From an uncultured Aeriscardovia sp. (GTDB lineage: Bacteria; Actinomycetota; Actinomycetes; Actinomycetales; Bifidobacteriaceae), in contig CAIFES010000005.1 in assembly GCA_903789535.1 (NCBI GenBank), forward strand, positions 108,374 to 172,373: DNA of 64,000 nt. Direction: 5' to 3'. The notes below the pieces were generated by a model. The model was not told the DNA's origin. It searched no databases and saw only the letters and a program-made list of their open reading frames with translations. Numbering within the stretch: the stretch's first letter is position 1; every line of letters begins with the position of its first letter. This document shows, piece after piece, positions 1 to 8,907 of the stretch. The position numbers and the translations under genes are program-made.

Positions 1-21
1 CGGCAGGTCAGTGCCGCCGCG

Positions 22-1035
22 TCAGTGCGCGCTTGCCACGCTCTGCCCGGCGCCGACGAGCGGCTGGTGCAGTAGCACCTTGCGCGCAGGAGAATGCGGA
101 TGGGCGATCCGGTCCATCAGCACATCGATAGTCGTGGAGGCGACGGCCGGAACGTCGATCCTGACCGTGTCGAAGGGAAAGCCCATCCCCTCCTCCAGCT
201 GGTCGGGCACGAGCGAGGCCACATACATCTTGTCCGGCACGCGGATCCCGAGCTGTTCGAACGCCTGGGCGGCGCCGATCACCACACCGTCGTTGTGGAT
301 GACCATCGCCGACGAGCCGGGGTACTGCCGCACCGCCCGCCGGATGACCTCGGAGGCGCCGAACATCGTCTCCTTGGCATAGATCTCATGGACGGCGATG
401 CCGGCGGCGCGGCATTCGGACAGAAATGTGGCGCGGAAACGGATGGCGTAGTTGAGACCGTGGGCATAGACCGATCGTGGCAGGCCGATGAAGATGACGT
501 CCCTGTAGCCGCGCGCGGACAGCTCCTCGACGAGGTCACGCGCCGCCTGCTCGAAGTCCGTGTCGATCACGTCCAGGCCCGCCGGGTCGGACGGGCTGCC
601 CAGCAGGACCGTCGGCAGCTTCGCGTGACGGGCGGCCTCGATCCGCTCGTCCCCGTTGCGAACGTCGAGGATGACCGCCCCGTCGAGCGCATGACCGTCC
701 GAGGCGCGCCGGATCGCCCCCACGCCGTCAGGATCGGTCAGCAGCATGGCGTCGTAGCCGTAGCCGCGTGCAGCCTCCGCCAGCCCATACAGATACGCCC
801 CCATCGACAGCGACAGCTGGTAATCCTGATGGATCGGCGCAAAAATCCCGATCGTGCTCGTCTTCGACGTCGACAGCGCCCTGGCCGTCCTGTTGACCGA
901 ATAACCGAGCTTTCTCATAGCCGCCAGCACCTTGCGGCGCGTCCCCTCGGAGATCGACGGGTTGCCCGAGCTCACATAGGAGACCGTCGTCTTTGACACA
1001 CCGGCCTCTCTGGCGACATCGCTCATCGTGACCAT
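22..1035 (-). CDS. LacI-family transcriptional regulator
   Basis: DNA-binding repressor or activator that responds to a small effector, probably a sugar. The N-terminus carries the LacI helix-turn-helix (MSDVAREAGVSKTTVSYV) followed by a canonical hinge helix with the TARAL segment near residue 55, then a periplasmic-binding-protein-like effector domain; about 337 residues is the normal family length. The ATG at 1035 is preferred over a TTG at 1044 and an ATG at 1026; only a weak AGAAAG stands upstream. It is transcribed toward the left edge, just downstream of tRNA-Ser and its terminator. Its target is unknown: genes beyond the left edge or the neighbouring dextran-type locus are both possible. 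The family call is secure; the effector is not predicted. Confidence 0.9.
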   Translation of the reverse strand: MVTMSDVAREAGVSKTTVSYVSSGNPSISEGTRRKVLAAMRKLGYSVNRTARALSTSKTSTIGIFAPIHQDYQLSLSMGAYLYGLAEAARGYGYDAMLLTDPDGVGAIRRASDGHALDGAVILDVRNGDERIEAARHAKLPTVLLGSPSDPAGLDVIDTDFEQAARDLVEELSARGYRDVIFIGLPRSVYAHGLNYAIRFRATFLSECRAAGIAVHEIYAKETMFGASEVIRRAVRQYPGSSAMVIHNDGVVIGAAQAFEQLGIRVPDKMYVASLVPDQLEEGMGFPFDTVRIDVPAVASTTIDVLMDRIAHPHSPARKVLLHQPLVGAGQSVASAH

Positions 1036-1080
1036 GGCTGCCAACTTTCTTGACTCGGTGCCGACCGGGAGAATAAACGG

Positions 1081-1118
1081 GAAATAAAAAAGGGTTTCAG
1101 GACTGCTCCTGAAACCCT
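1081..1118 (-). terminator. Rho-independent terminator of tRNA-Ser(GCT)
   Basis: A 12-bp perfect stem (AGGGTTTCAGGA and its complement, 1091-1118) with a 4-nt loop is followed on the minus strand by a run of T residues at 1085-1090. It lies directly downstream of the tRNA-Ser gene. Confidence 0.9.
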
Positions 1119-1120
1119 GA

Positions 1121-1212
1121 TGGCGGAAAGCGAGGGATTCGGACCCTCGAAGGCCAAAAAAGACCTTAACACCTTAGCAGGGTGCCCCATTCGACCGCTC
1201 TGGCAGCTTTCC
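1121..1212 (-). tRNA. tRNA-Ser (anticodon GCT)
   Basis: The minus strand folds into a class II tRNA with acceptor stem GGAAAGC/GCTTTCC, an anticodon loop containing GCT, a long variable arm typical of serine tRNAs and an encoded CCA end. It reads AGC/AGT codons. It has its own terminator and marks the left border of the alpha-glucan locus. Confidence 0.95.
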
Positions 1213-1274
1213 ACTGACGCGAACGTCAACAGCAACTCATGTTACCACAGTGCAGGACAGCATGCCGACTCGGC

Positions 1275-2885
1275 TCACAGCCGGATCAGCACGGTCCCCC
1301 ACACGCGCATACGCGGTATATGAATGCACGTATACACGGCTTCCCCCTGCTGTTGCGTGTCATAGTCCAGATTCCTGATCTCGATTCCCTCAGGCCCATC
1401 CGGTGTGGAATAGGTGACGGAGGAAGCCGGCCTGTCGGTGCGCACACGCAGGACGAACGGCTCACTCTCCCGCACATTCTGCCCATGCGTCCACTTCGGG
1501 TCGTGCGAACCGGTCAGATTGACGAGGTTCACAAAGAAGAGGTCGTCACTTCGACGGGCACGAATCCAGATCCGGCCCGGTTCAGGCAGATCGGCAAGCG
1601 CCGCGCAGTCAGAGACGATGTTCTTGCCGCCACGCCGTCCCGCATCAAGAGGGACGAGCCGCAGCCCACGATCCGCCCACAGACCGGCAAAGTAGGTGAT
1701 GTAGTCGTAGTAGACGGCGATGCGCCGTGCATGCTCAGCATCGGCGGTGAAGTATTTGCTGTAATACGCCTGAGTGAGAATCCCCCGATTCTCACCGTTG
1801 ACGAGGTGGGTCGCCCCGGCGACGGTGATGATCGCGGTCAACAGGGCGAGCGCGTCGTAATCCTCCTGCGCCCCGCCGTCAATGAACTGCGGCAGATAGG
1901 CGGCGAGAATGATGGGCAGGTCGGACATGGAACGCGCATGCTCGATGAGCCGGAGAATGTCCTTGTACGTCGAATAGGGATCCCAGACCTCGATGTAGAG
2001 GGCATCCTGATGGGCCGTGGCCAGATGATCGACAGGCCAGTTCTTGACATTGTTAAAGATGAGCCGCGCATGACCATCACGGGCATGCAGACGCGCACGC
2101 GCGTCATCGACGATCAGCCGGAAATCGCGGGCGAGATCGAGTTTGCAGCCCTGATCGTCATACGCCGTCAGCGGCGTGCCATACGTATCCACGTGGATGC
2201 CGTCGAAACCGAAATCAAGTGCTTTCTGGTATTCGCCGAGAATATGGTCATGCCAGCCCCTGCTCCTGTCCACATTCATGATGGACAGGAGGTCGAAGAA
2301 CGGGACGGGCTCGCCGTGCTGATCATAAACGCGATCGGCCGGATGCTGCTGCGCATACTCGTTCGAGGACCCGTAGACCGCGCCGTACGCCATGGGATGC
2401 ATCCCCCGGTCGTGGCAGGCGTCGATCAGTGCGCGCAGGCTCGCCCGCGAGATCTTCTTGCCCATCATGTCCGTGTACTCGTCGGTCGGGGCGATAAACC
2501 GGTCATGCCGATAGGCCCAGTCATAAAACTGGACATCGGTGACATGCAGACGGTTAAGCCAGCCCACAGGGGACGCCCCCTGAGCCGGGTCATTATCGAA
2601 GTCTGAAAGGAATCCGTAGCGCACCTGATCCGTCGAGATGTCAAAGCCCGTCTGCGCGCGCCGACCGTCGGCGTCGACCGCCTGCAACAGATAACCGGAT
2701 CCGCCCGGCAGATCGGCATCCCCGAGACTGATCCGACCGCGATCATCGACCTCTTCCACGCCATGCCAGAGGGGCCGGTTTTCCCCGAACACCGTCAGTG
2801 CGAGCCGTCCCGTCGCTTCTTTCACAATGAACATCGGCTTCTGCCCGTCAGCGAATCGGGCACGTGCCGGGACAATATCGAACAT
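1275..2885 (-). CDS. GH66 dextranase-like glycoside hydrolase, cytoplasmic
   Basis: Predicted endo-dextranase or related alpha-1,6-glucan-active enzyme of glycoside hydrolase family 66. With the start at 2885 (MFDIVPARAR) the protein has about 536 residues. The family's catalytic motifs are present: FDGIHVDTYG places the nucleophile at about Asp233, and ALYIEVWDP places the acid/base at about Glu299; QFYDWAYRHD near residue 119 is also family-typical. There is no signal peptide, although many characterised GH66 enzymes are secreted, so this one should act on imported isomalto-oligosaccharides. It is the last gene of the operon after two Lpl-type permeases. An upstream ATG at 2915 is possible, but the 2885 ATG has an AGAAAG element and better N-terminal sense. 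Dextranase versus cycloisomaltooligosaccharide-type activity cannot be separated here. Confidence 0.85.
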   Translation of the reverse strand: MFDIVPARARFADGQKPMFIVKEATGRLALTVFGENRPLWHGVEEVDDRGRISLGDADLPGGSGYLLQAVDADGRRAQTGFDISTDQVRYGFLSDFDNDPAQGASPVGWLNRLHVTDVQFYDWAYRHDRFIAPTDEYTDMMGKKISRASLRALIDACHDRGMHPMAYGAVYGSSNEYAQQHPADRVYDQHGEPVPFFDLLSIMNVDRSRGWHDHILGEYQKALDFGFDGIHVDTYGTPLTAYDDQGCKLDLARDFRLIVDDARARLHARDGHARLIFNNVKNWPVDHLATAHQDALYIEVWDPYSTYKDILRLIEHARSMSDLPIILAAYLPQFIDGGAQEDYDALALLTAIITVAGATHLVNGENRGILTQAYYSKYFTADAEHARRIAVYYDYITYFAGLWADRGLRLVPLDAGRRGGKNIVSDCAALADLPEPGRIWIRARRSDDLFFVNLVNLTGSHDPKWTHGQNVRESEPFVLRVRTDRPASSVTYSTPDGPEGIEIRNLDYDTQQQGEAVYTCIHIPRMRVWGTVLIRL

Positions 2886-2935
2886 ATTTCTAGCTTTCTG
2901 ACTATGAATCATCATTGACGATGGATCATCACCGA

Positions 2936-3907
2936 TCAGCCCTTGACGGCACCGATCATCACACCCTTGTCGAAGTACTTCTGCAGGAACGGATACAGGA
3001 TGATGAGCGGGAGCGCGGAGACGATGATGATGCCGAACTTGATCTGGTCACCGATATTCTGCGACTGCGCGGCCGTCAGCTGGGCCATCCCCGGCTTAGT
3101 CTGGTTGGCGAGGAGGATATTCTGCAGCACATTCTGCAACGGTTCCAGATCCTGGTCGCGGATGTAGATCAGACCGGTGAAGTAGTCGTTCCAATGCCCG
3201 ACGAAGTAATACAAGCCGATGACGGCCAGAATGGCGCTCGAGAGGGGCAGGACGATCTTGAGGAAATATCCCCAATAGCTCAGCCCGTCGATCCTCGCCG
3301 CATCGAAAAGATCCTCAGGGATGGACGACTCGAAGAACGAGCGCGCGATGATCACGTTGTAGACGCTCACGGCACCGGGCAGGATGAACACCCACATCGA
3401 GTTGAGCAGGCCGAGCTGCTTCATCAGCAGGTAGCTCGGGATCATGCCGCCGCCGAAGAACATCGTGAACGTGAAGAGGAACATAATGACACGGCGCGGA
3501 CGAAACTCCTTGCGTGACAGGCCGAATGCGCAGGGAATCGTCACGAGCAGGTTGACCGCGGTGCCCAGGACCGCGTAGATCAGCGTGTTACGGTACCCGA
3601 TCCAGATCCGGCTGTCATGGAAGATTTTCGCATACCCGGCGAGTGTGATGCCCTTGGGCAGGAGGCTGACCTGTCCGTTCGCCACTGCCGTCGGATCTGA
3701 GAACGAGGCAACAAGGACGAACCAGAGCGGGTAGATGATCGCGATAAGGACGAGCGCAAGAATCAGGACAATGATCACGTCGGCCACGGTGTCGCTGACG
3801 GTCAGCTTCTGATGGACATGCCTGTTGGTCGGGGTGCGCTTCATCCCGGCGGCTGCCTTTTGTTCCGGCGTCATATGCGCTGTCTTGCTGTTGATAACGG
3901 TTTCCAT
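2936..3907 (-). CDS. Carbohydrate ABC transporter permease, LplC/YtcP type
   Basis: Inner-membrane permease of a CUT1-type sugar ABC importer, about 323 residues with six predicted membrane spans. The EAA-like loop that contacts the ATPase is visible (DAARIDGLSYWGYFLKIVLPL region, split here as DAARIDGLSYWG followed by IVLPL). The start METVINSK at 3907 is preferred because GAGGAAT stands at normal spacing; the reading frame stays open upstream but overlaps the preceding permease. It follows the LplB-type gene by 44 bp and precedes the GH66 gene, so the substrate is inferred to be an alpha-1,6-gluco-oligosaccharide. No ATPase gene is nearby. Confidence 0.9.
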   Translation of the reverse strand: METVINSKTAHMTPEQKAAAGMKRTPTNRHVHQKLTVSDTVADVIIVLILALVLIAIIYPLWFVLVASFSDPTAVANGQVSLLPKGITLAGYAKIFHDSRIWIGYRNTLIYAVLGTAVNLLVTIPCAFGLSRKEFRPRRVIMFLFTFTMFFGGGMIPSYLLMKQLGLLNSMWVFILPGAVSVYNVIIARSFFESSIPEDLFDAARIDGLSYWGYFLKIVLPLSSAILAVIGLYYFVGHWNDYFTGLIYIRDQDLEPLQNVLQNILLANQTKPGMAQLTAAQSQNIGDQIKFGIIIVSALPLIILYPFLQKYFDKGVMIGAVKG

Positions 3908-3951
3908 GATGATTCCTCGCTTCCGCATTTTCGGTATCCGGGCATCTGTGT

Positions 3952-4980
3952 TCAGAAGATGCTCGTGTCGCTCGTCTTCTTGGCGATGTAATTGGCAATC
4001 ACGAGGAAGAAGAAGTTGACAAGCGAGTTGAACAGGCCGATGGCCGTCGAATACGAGAATTGTGTATCCAGAATTCCGATCCGGTAGGTGTAGGTCGAGA
4101 TGACCTCGGAAGCGGTGATATTGAGGGTGTTCTGCATCAGCCACACCTTTTCGAAGCCGACGCCGAGGATCGAGCCCATATTGAGGATGAGAAGGACTCC
4201 GACGGTCGGCATGATCGTCGGGATGTCGACGTACCGGATGAGCTGGAGCCTGCCCGCCCCATCGATCCTCGCCGCCTCATACAGCGCCGTATCCACAGAG
4301 CTCAAGGCTGCGAGATAGATGATGCAGTTCCAGCCCATATGCTGCCAGACCTCGGAGATCCAATAAATGGAGGTGAACGCCTTCGGGTCGCCCATCAGGC
4401 TCGTCCGACCGAAGAACCGGCCGAGCAGGCCGGTGCCCGGCGAGAGGAAGATGTTGATCATCGAGACGATCACGACGGTTGAGATGAAGTGAGGCATGTA
4501 GGTGATGGTCTGCACAAACCCCTTGACCTTCGGACTGGCGATCTGATTGATGAGCAGCGCGAGGATGATCGGCGCGATGAAGCCCATCACCAATGTCCAC
4601 AGACTGATACGGAACGTATTGCGGATGATCTCGCCGAAAAGCGGATCGCGGAAGAATTGCTCGAAATATTCCGTGCCAACCCATTTCCCACCTGTCAAGC
4701 CTTTTGTCACGTCATAGTCGCGGAAGGCGAGCTGGATGCCATACATGGGCACGTAGTTGAACAGAAGGACGAAGCCCACCGCGGGCAGGATCATCGTCCA
4801 GATCTCCCAATAACGCCGGAAATGGTTTGCCAGCCTCTTGTACCACGGCTGGTGCCGGGCGATCCATTCGTTGTCCGGGATGGAATCCGACCCGGTTTTC
4901 TTCGCCACGGCCGCGACCTTCCTGCCATGGGCCCTCGCCGTGGCAGACACATCTGCTGATTGTGCCGACATCATCGTCAT
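3952..4980 (-). CDS. Carbohydrate ABC transporter permease, LplB/YteP type
   Basis: Inner-membrane permease partner of the LplC-type protein, about 342 residues with an unusually long cytoplasmic N-terminus of roughly 60 residues before the first span (MILPAVGFVLLFNYVPMYG). The EAA-type loop YEAARIDGAGRLQLI is present near the C-terminal third. Its ATG overlaps the TGA of the GH13 gene as ATGA (4977-4980), which implies translational coupling and stoichiometric production with the hydrolase. Lpl/Yte-type permeases are a CUT1 subgroup often found with large binding lipoproteins and DUF624 proteins, as here. Confidence 0.9.
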   Translation of the reverse strand: MTMMSAQSADVSATARAHGRKVAAVAKKTGSDSIPDNEWIARHQPWYKRLANHFRRYWEIWTMILPAVGFVLLFNYVPMYGIQLAFRDYDVTKGLTGGKWVGTEYFEQFFRDPLFGEIIRNTFRISLWTLVMGFIAPIILALLINQIASPKVKGFVQTITYMPHFISTVVIVSMINIFLSPGTGLLGRFFGRTSLMGDPKAFTSIYWISEVWQHMGWNCIIYLAALSSVDTALYEAARIDGAGRLQLIRYVDIPTIMPTVGVLLILNMGSILGVGFEKVWLMQNTLNITASEVISTYTYRIGILDTQFSYSTAIGLFNSLVNFFFLVIANYIAKKTSDTSIF

Positions 4981-6836
4981 GCCTCCTTCGGTAGGCGGGT
5001 CTCAAGGGAGAACGCCATCCACGGATCCAGCACCCCCGTGCGGATGCCGTGGCGCAGACGCTCCTGCGTGTCAGTGGAAATAAGCAGCCGGGTGTCCCGG
5101 TCCCGCGTGTCCGCGCGCCGGAGCAGATCCGATGCCTGCGTCGGGATGCGGGCCGGAGAACCGGAGACATTGACGACGGTGATGATCTGTGACTGCCCGA
5201 GCGTGCGGGTGAAATCGTAGACATGCTCATCCGAGGGATCGAGCAGATGAAAATCGCCGGCGGAGACGACCGGATCCGTGTGCCTGAGGGCGATCAGCCG
5301 ACGATAGAAGTTAAAGACGGAATCCGGGTCATGAAGCTCGGCCTCGGCGTTGATCTCGTCCTTGTTCGGGTTGACGGAGATCCATGGGGCCTTCCCGCCG
5401 TCATCTACGGCGTCCGCCTCCTCAAAACCCGCATACGTCGAATCATCCCATTGCATCGGCGTGCGCGAGTTGTCCCGGCCCACCTTGGCGAGGGACCGCA
5501 TCATCGATGCGGCGCTCTGGACGTGGGCGACCTCCACCCGCTGGTGGAAGGCGTTGATCGACTCGATGTCACGATATTGGTCCAGGCGCGTGAAATGGGC
5601 ATTCGTCATTCCCAGCTCCTCGCCCTGATAGATATACGGCGTTCCCCGATGCATGTGCATCAGCAGGGCGAGCGCCTTCGCAGAGCGCGTGCGCGCCGCA
5701 GGAGAGCGGTCATCGCCCCATCTGGAGACGCTGCGCGGCTGGTCGTGGTTGTCAAAGTAGAGGCTCGCCCAGCCTTTGCCGCCCACCGCCTTCTGCTCAC
5801 CATCCAGCGCTTTCTTGAGGCGGGTGAGCCGCAGCGGCTCGATATTCCACTTCGCCCCGTCCTGATCGCAATCGACGTGGTCGAACAGGAAGAGCATGTC
5901 GAGCTCATGGTTGTTCGGATCAGTGATCGCGGCATTGCGCGCCGGGCTGATCCCCTGCCCTTCGCCGACCGTCATATATCCATCACGACCGGAGAACACG
6001 GCTTTGCGCATTTCCTTGAGGTACTCGTCCAGACGCGGGCCGTCCATGCTGAACGGCCAGGGACTCGAATAGCCTTCCTCCCCCGCGGGCAGATCCTTGA
6101 TCAGTGAGCCTGCCTCACCGGGCAGCCTGCCGTTGCGATCCACGAATTTGGAGATCAGGGTGATCACATCCATCCGGAACCCATCGATGCCGCGGTCCAT
6201 CCACCAGTTCATCATCCGGTAGACGGCCTGGCGTACCTGCGGATTCTCCCAGTTGAGATCGGGCTGCTTTTTCGAGAACGTGTGCAGATAGTATTCGCCG
6301 CGCCTGGGGTCATACGTCCACGCCGAGCCTCCGAAGCTGCCGCCCCATCTGTTCGGCTCGGCCCCCGGGCTCCCGGGGGTGTGGCCGGGTCGGGCGGGAC
6401 GCCACCAGTACCAGTCGGCGTGCGGATCGTTCTTGTCACGGGATGCCTGGAACCATGGGTGCTCGTCGGACGTATGGTTGACGACCAGATCCATGATCAC
6501 GCGCAGACCATAGTGATGCGCGGCCGCAAGAAGACGGTCCATGTCAGCCATCGTGCCAAACCGCGGGTCAATCTTCTCGTAATCGGCAATATCATACCCG
6601 TTGTCGCACTGCGGCGACTTGTACACAGGCGAGAGCCAGAGCACATCCACGCCGAGGGACGCCAGATAGGGCAGTCTCCTCTCGATTCCCCGCAGATCGC
6701 CCATACCGTCACCGTTGGAATCCTGGAAACTGCGCGGATAGATCTGGTAGACGACCGCGTCATCCCACCACGGGTTGTGGGTCGCCCCATTGGTACGAAC
6801 AGAATCGGGCAGCACCGTCCGCTGACTATTCGTCAT
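4977..6836 (-). CDS. GH13_31 oligo-1,6-glucosidase / dextran glucosidase
   Basis: Cytoplasmic exo-acting alpha-glucosidase of about 619 residues that should release glucose from isomalto-oligosaccharides. The GH13 regions are intact: DLVVNHTSDEH near 116, GIDGFRMDVI with nucleophile about Asp223, MTVGEG with acid/base about Glu292, and FDNHDQ with Asp365. The residue after the nucleophile is Val; in subfamily 31, Val there is associated with alpha-1,6 and Thr or Ala with alpha-1,4 specificity, which supports the dextran assignment. The start MTNSQRTV at 6836 has AAAGAGG upstream; the open frame extends further but without a good start. The gene lies between the binding protein and the LplB-type permease, overlapping the latter by 4 bp. 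Confidence 0.93.
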   Translation of the reverse strand: MTNSQRTVLPDSVRTNGATHNPWWDDAVVYQIYPRSFQDSNGDGMGDLRGIERRLPYLASLGVDVLWLSPVYKSPQCDNGYDIADYEKIDPRFGTMADMDRLLAAAHHYGLRVIMDLVVNHTSDEHPWFQASRDKNDPHADWYWWRPARPGHTPGSPGAEPNRWGGSFGGSAWTYDPRRGEYYLHTFSKKQPDLNWENPQVRQAVYRMMNWWMDRGIDGFRMDVITLISKFVDRNGRLPGEAGSLIKDLPAGEEGYSSPWPFSMDGPRLDEYLKEMRKAVFSGRDGYMTVGEGQGISPARNAAITDPNNHELDMLFLFDHVDCDQDGAKWNIEPLRLTRLKKALDGEQKAVGGKGWASLYFDNHDQPRSVSRWGDDRSPAARTRSAKALALLMHMHRGTPYIYQGEELGMTNAHFTRLDQYRDIESINAFHQRVEVAHVQSAASMMRSLAKVGRDNSRTPMQWDDSTYAGFEEADAVDDGGKAPWISVNPNKDEINAEAELHDPDSVFNFYRRLIALRHTDPVVSAGDFHLLDPSDEHVYDFTRTLGQSQIITVVNVSGSPARIPTQASDLLRRADTRDRDTRLLISTDTQERLRHGIRTGVLDPWMAFSLETRLPKEA

Positions 6837-6913
6837 GTCAGCCTCTTTCTCAAGAAAAAGATCGGGAAGCGGAACGGCATCGTCCCGCTCGACAGGTCCC
6901 GTACCTCTCTCTT

Positions 6914-6949
6914 GCCGGGCTGACCGGCGATGCATCGAACGCACCCGGC
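6914..6949 (-). promoter_or_regulatory. Intercistronic inverted repeat between binding protein and GH13 genes
   Basis: GCCGGG at 6914-6919 pairs with CCCGGC at 6944-6949, with a palindromic CGATGCATCG in the loop. No T-run follows, so it is more likely an mRNA-stabilising or partial-termination structure that lets the binding protein be made in excess than a full terminator. Confidence 0.4.
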
Positions 6950-7016
6950 CCGCCCGACAAGCGATAGGAAAGAGATCAAAGATGAAGAATGACCATGAAT
7001 CAGATTTCCAGTGGCA

Positions 7017-8648
7017 TCACCAGTTGAGGATCTTGGTCAGATCGACGCCACTCTTCTTCAGATTGCCGCTGAAGCGGTCGTAGATCTTCTGTTCGATCTG
7101 CACCTGCTGGCGCAGTTTGTTCTGATTGAGCTTGTTGACGTAGGCGTCCCAGCCTTTCTCGACACCGCCCTTGGTGACCCAGGTGGCGAAGGAACTCATC
7201 GCATACTGCGTGATGCCGGTAGCATTCTTGTTCATGGTGCTGGTCTCGTCGGTCGTCTGCGGCATGTTCGAGTAGAGGACATCAGTGTTGAAGTTGACGT
7301 TCTTGAAGTCAGCGTCATAGACGTGATCGACAGGACGGACCTCGGTCTGCTCGGCAGGCAGATCAAGCTTCATGCTGTTGTCGATCCATGCCGGGGCGCG
7401 ATCACCCAGAGAGTTCTCAAACTGCCAGTCGGACGAATTCTTTGTCTTATCGGCAGGCTGGAGGACGGTGTAATTGTTGGTGCCGTTCTTCTTCACGCAT
7501 GTGCCGAACGAGCCGAAGCGCGTCTGAACGGACATGTCAGGGCTGTAAAGCGCATCGACGAGCTTGAGCGCGGCCGCCTTGTTCGCCGCCTTGGCGGAGA
7601 CGACCACCTTGTCGGGGTTGTAGGCACCGCCGTCGCCCGTGTACGACCAGACGGGCTTGACGGTCTGATTCGCATCATATTTGAGCGACGGAACGGTCAC
7701 ATACTGTTTGCCGAGCTCCGAGCCGAAGATATCGGACGGGGTCCACATGATCGTCGCGCCGACGCGTGCCGTCTTCCCATCACCTTTAGCGGTCGCCTCA
7801 TACTTGCTCCAATCATGGGTGAAGGCCTCGCTGGAGATGAGGTTCTCGCTCCACATACGGTGCAGCCACTGGATGAGCTGGCGATAGCGGGCATCCGTGA
7901 AGTAGGTCTTCACCTTGCCGTTCTGCACATACAGGCCGTAGGCGCTGCTCGGCACGACGATGCCGAAGCTCGAGAGGAAGACATTCGGCTCGAACAGGCC
8001 GAAACCATCGGTGTTCGGGGAGTTGAAATCGAACGGGATCTCGTCGTGCTTGCCGTTTCCGTTCGGATCCTGGGTCTTGAAGGCCTTGAGGTCCGTCTCG
8101 AACTCATCCCACGTGGTCGGAACTTTGAGGCCCAGCTTGTCGAGCCAGACTTTGTTGATGAACAGATGGTTGGAGGTCCGCGCGTTGAGCGGGCGGGCCA
8201 CGGACGGAGTCCCGAGAATCTTGCCATCGGTGGTCATCGAAATGGTCTTGGAGTACGGATCAGCCTTGAACATCTTGGAGACGTTGGGCATATTCTTCAG
8301 TTCTGGCTTGAGATCCAGGAACATGCTGCCGTATTGGCTCATATCCCCGGAACCGAATCCGTTGATGGTCACATCGGGAACCTCGCCGGCGGCGAGGGAG
8401 GCCTTCTTCTGGTTGCCCCAGGCATTATCGGTAGCTTCCTGCCATTTGATGGCGCAATTGCACTTCGCGGCCAGCTGTTTGGCCCACGGAAGCGTGGAGA
8501 TCTTCTGTGTCCGGGCATCCTTGACGACCATCACGGTCACGACGGGCTTGCCGTTCTCCATGGCGGAACTGTTGCCGCATCCGGCCAGTCCCATGGCAAT
8601 GGCGCAGAGCGCGGCACCTGCTGCCTGCAAGCGGATGAAACGTTTCAT
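7017..8648 (-). CDS. Extracellular sugar-binding lipoprotein (ABC importer, CUT1/Lpl type)
   Basis: Solute-binding protein of about 543 residues that should capture the oligosaccharide outside the membrane and deliver it to the LplB/LplC-type permeases. The N-terminus is a lipoprotein signal: MKRF, a hydrophobic core, then lipobox LAGC with the lipidated Cys at about residue 24. The large size is typical of Lpl/Yte-type binding proteins. The start at 8648 is fixed by a strong AAGGAGG ribosome-binding site. It is the first gene of the leftward operon and is divergent from a LacI gene. The substrate is inferred from the linked GH13_31 and GH66 enzymes. Confidence 0.92.
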   Translation of the reverse strand: MKRFIRLQAAGAALCAIAMGLAGCGNSSAMENGKPVVTVMVVKDARTQKISTLPWAKQLAAKCNCAIKWQEATDNAWGNQKKASLAAGEVPDVTINGFGSGDMSQYGSMFLDLKPELKNMPNVSKMFKADPYSKTISMTTDGKILGTPSVARPLNARTSNHLFINKVWLDKLGLKVPTTWDEFETDLKAFKTQDPNGNGKHDEIPFDFNSPNTDGFGLFEPNVFLSSFGIVVPSSAYGLYVQNGKVKTYFTDARYRQLIQWLHRMWSENLISSEAFTHDWSKYEATAKGDGKTARVGATIMWTPSDIFGSELGKQYVTVPSLKYDANQTVKPVWSYTGDGGAYNPDKVVVSAKAANKAAALKLVDALYSPDMSVQTRFGSFGTCVKKNGTNNYTVLQPADKTKNSSDWQFENSLGDRAPAWIDNSMKLDLPAEQTEVRPVDHVYDADFKNVNFNTDVLYSNMPQTTDETSTMNKNATGITQYAMSSFATWVTKGGVEKGWDAYVNKLNQNKLRQQVQIEQKIYDRFSGNLKKSGVDLTKILNW

Positions 8649-8725
8649 TGGAATCTTCCTCCTTGAATCTTCCAACAATCAGCGGAAATCCAGCGGATGG
8701 ACAACCTCCGGACCTCTCATGCAGA

Positions 8726-8786
8726 AACGTAACACAATCGCAAGCATTACGCAAACTTGCGTGTTACTATGAGAAATTGTTACGTT
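8726..8786. promoter_or_regulatory. Divergent promoter/operator region of the alpha-glucan locus
   Basis: The intergenic region between the binding-protein gene (leftward) and the LacI gene (rightward) contains a perfect 6+6 palindrome ACGCAAACTTGCGT at 8749-8762, the size and form of a LacI-family operator. A wider inverted repeat brackets it: AACGTAACACAAT at 8726-8738 and ATTGTTACGTT at 8776-8786. No convincing -35/-10 pairs were assigned. The arrangement suggests local control of both directions by the adjacent LacI protein. Confidence 0.55.
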
Positions 8787-8907
8787 CAACGTCTGCGCCA
8801 TACTGACGCACGGCATCACTCCGCCGCATCACAAAAGGGAAGATGACCGCATGCAATACGATTGTTTCGCAGATGAGCTTCAATCGACCACAAGGAATTG
8901 AGATCCC

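Noticed and set aside
7011..8666. 551-codon plus-strand frame opposite the binding lipoprotein
   Set aside because: Antisense shadow; the minus-strand protein has a lipobox and a strong ribosome-binding site.
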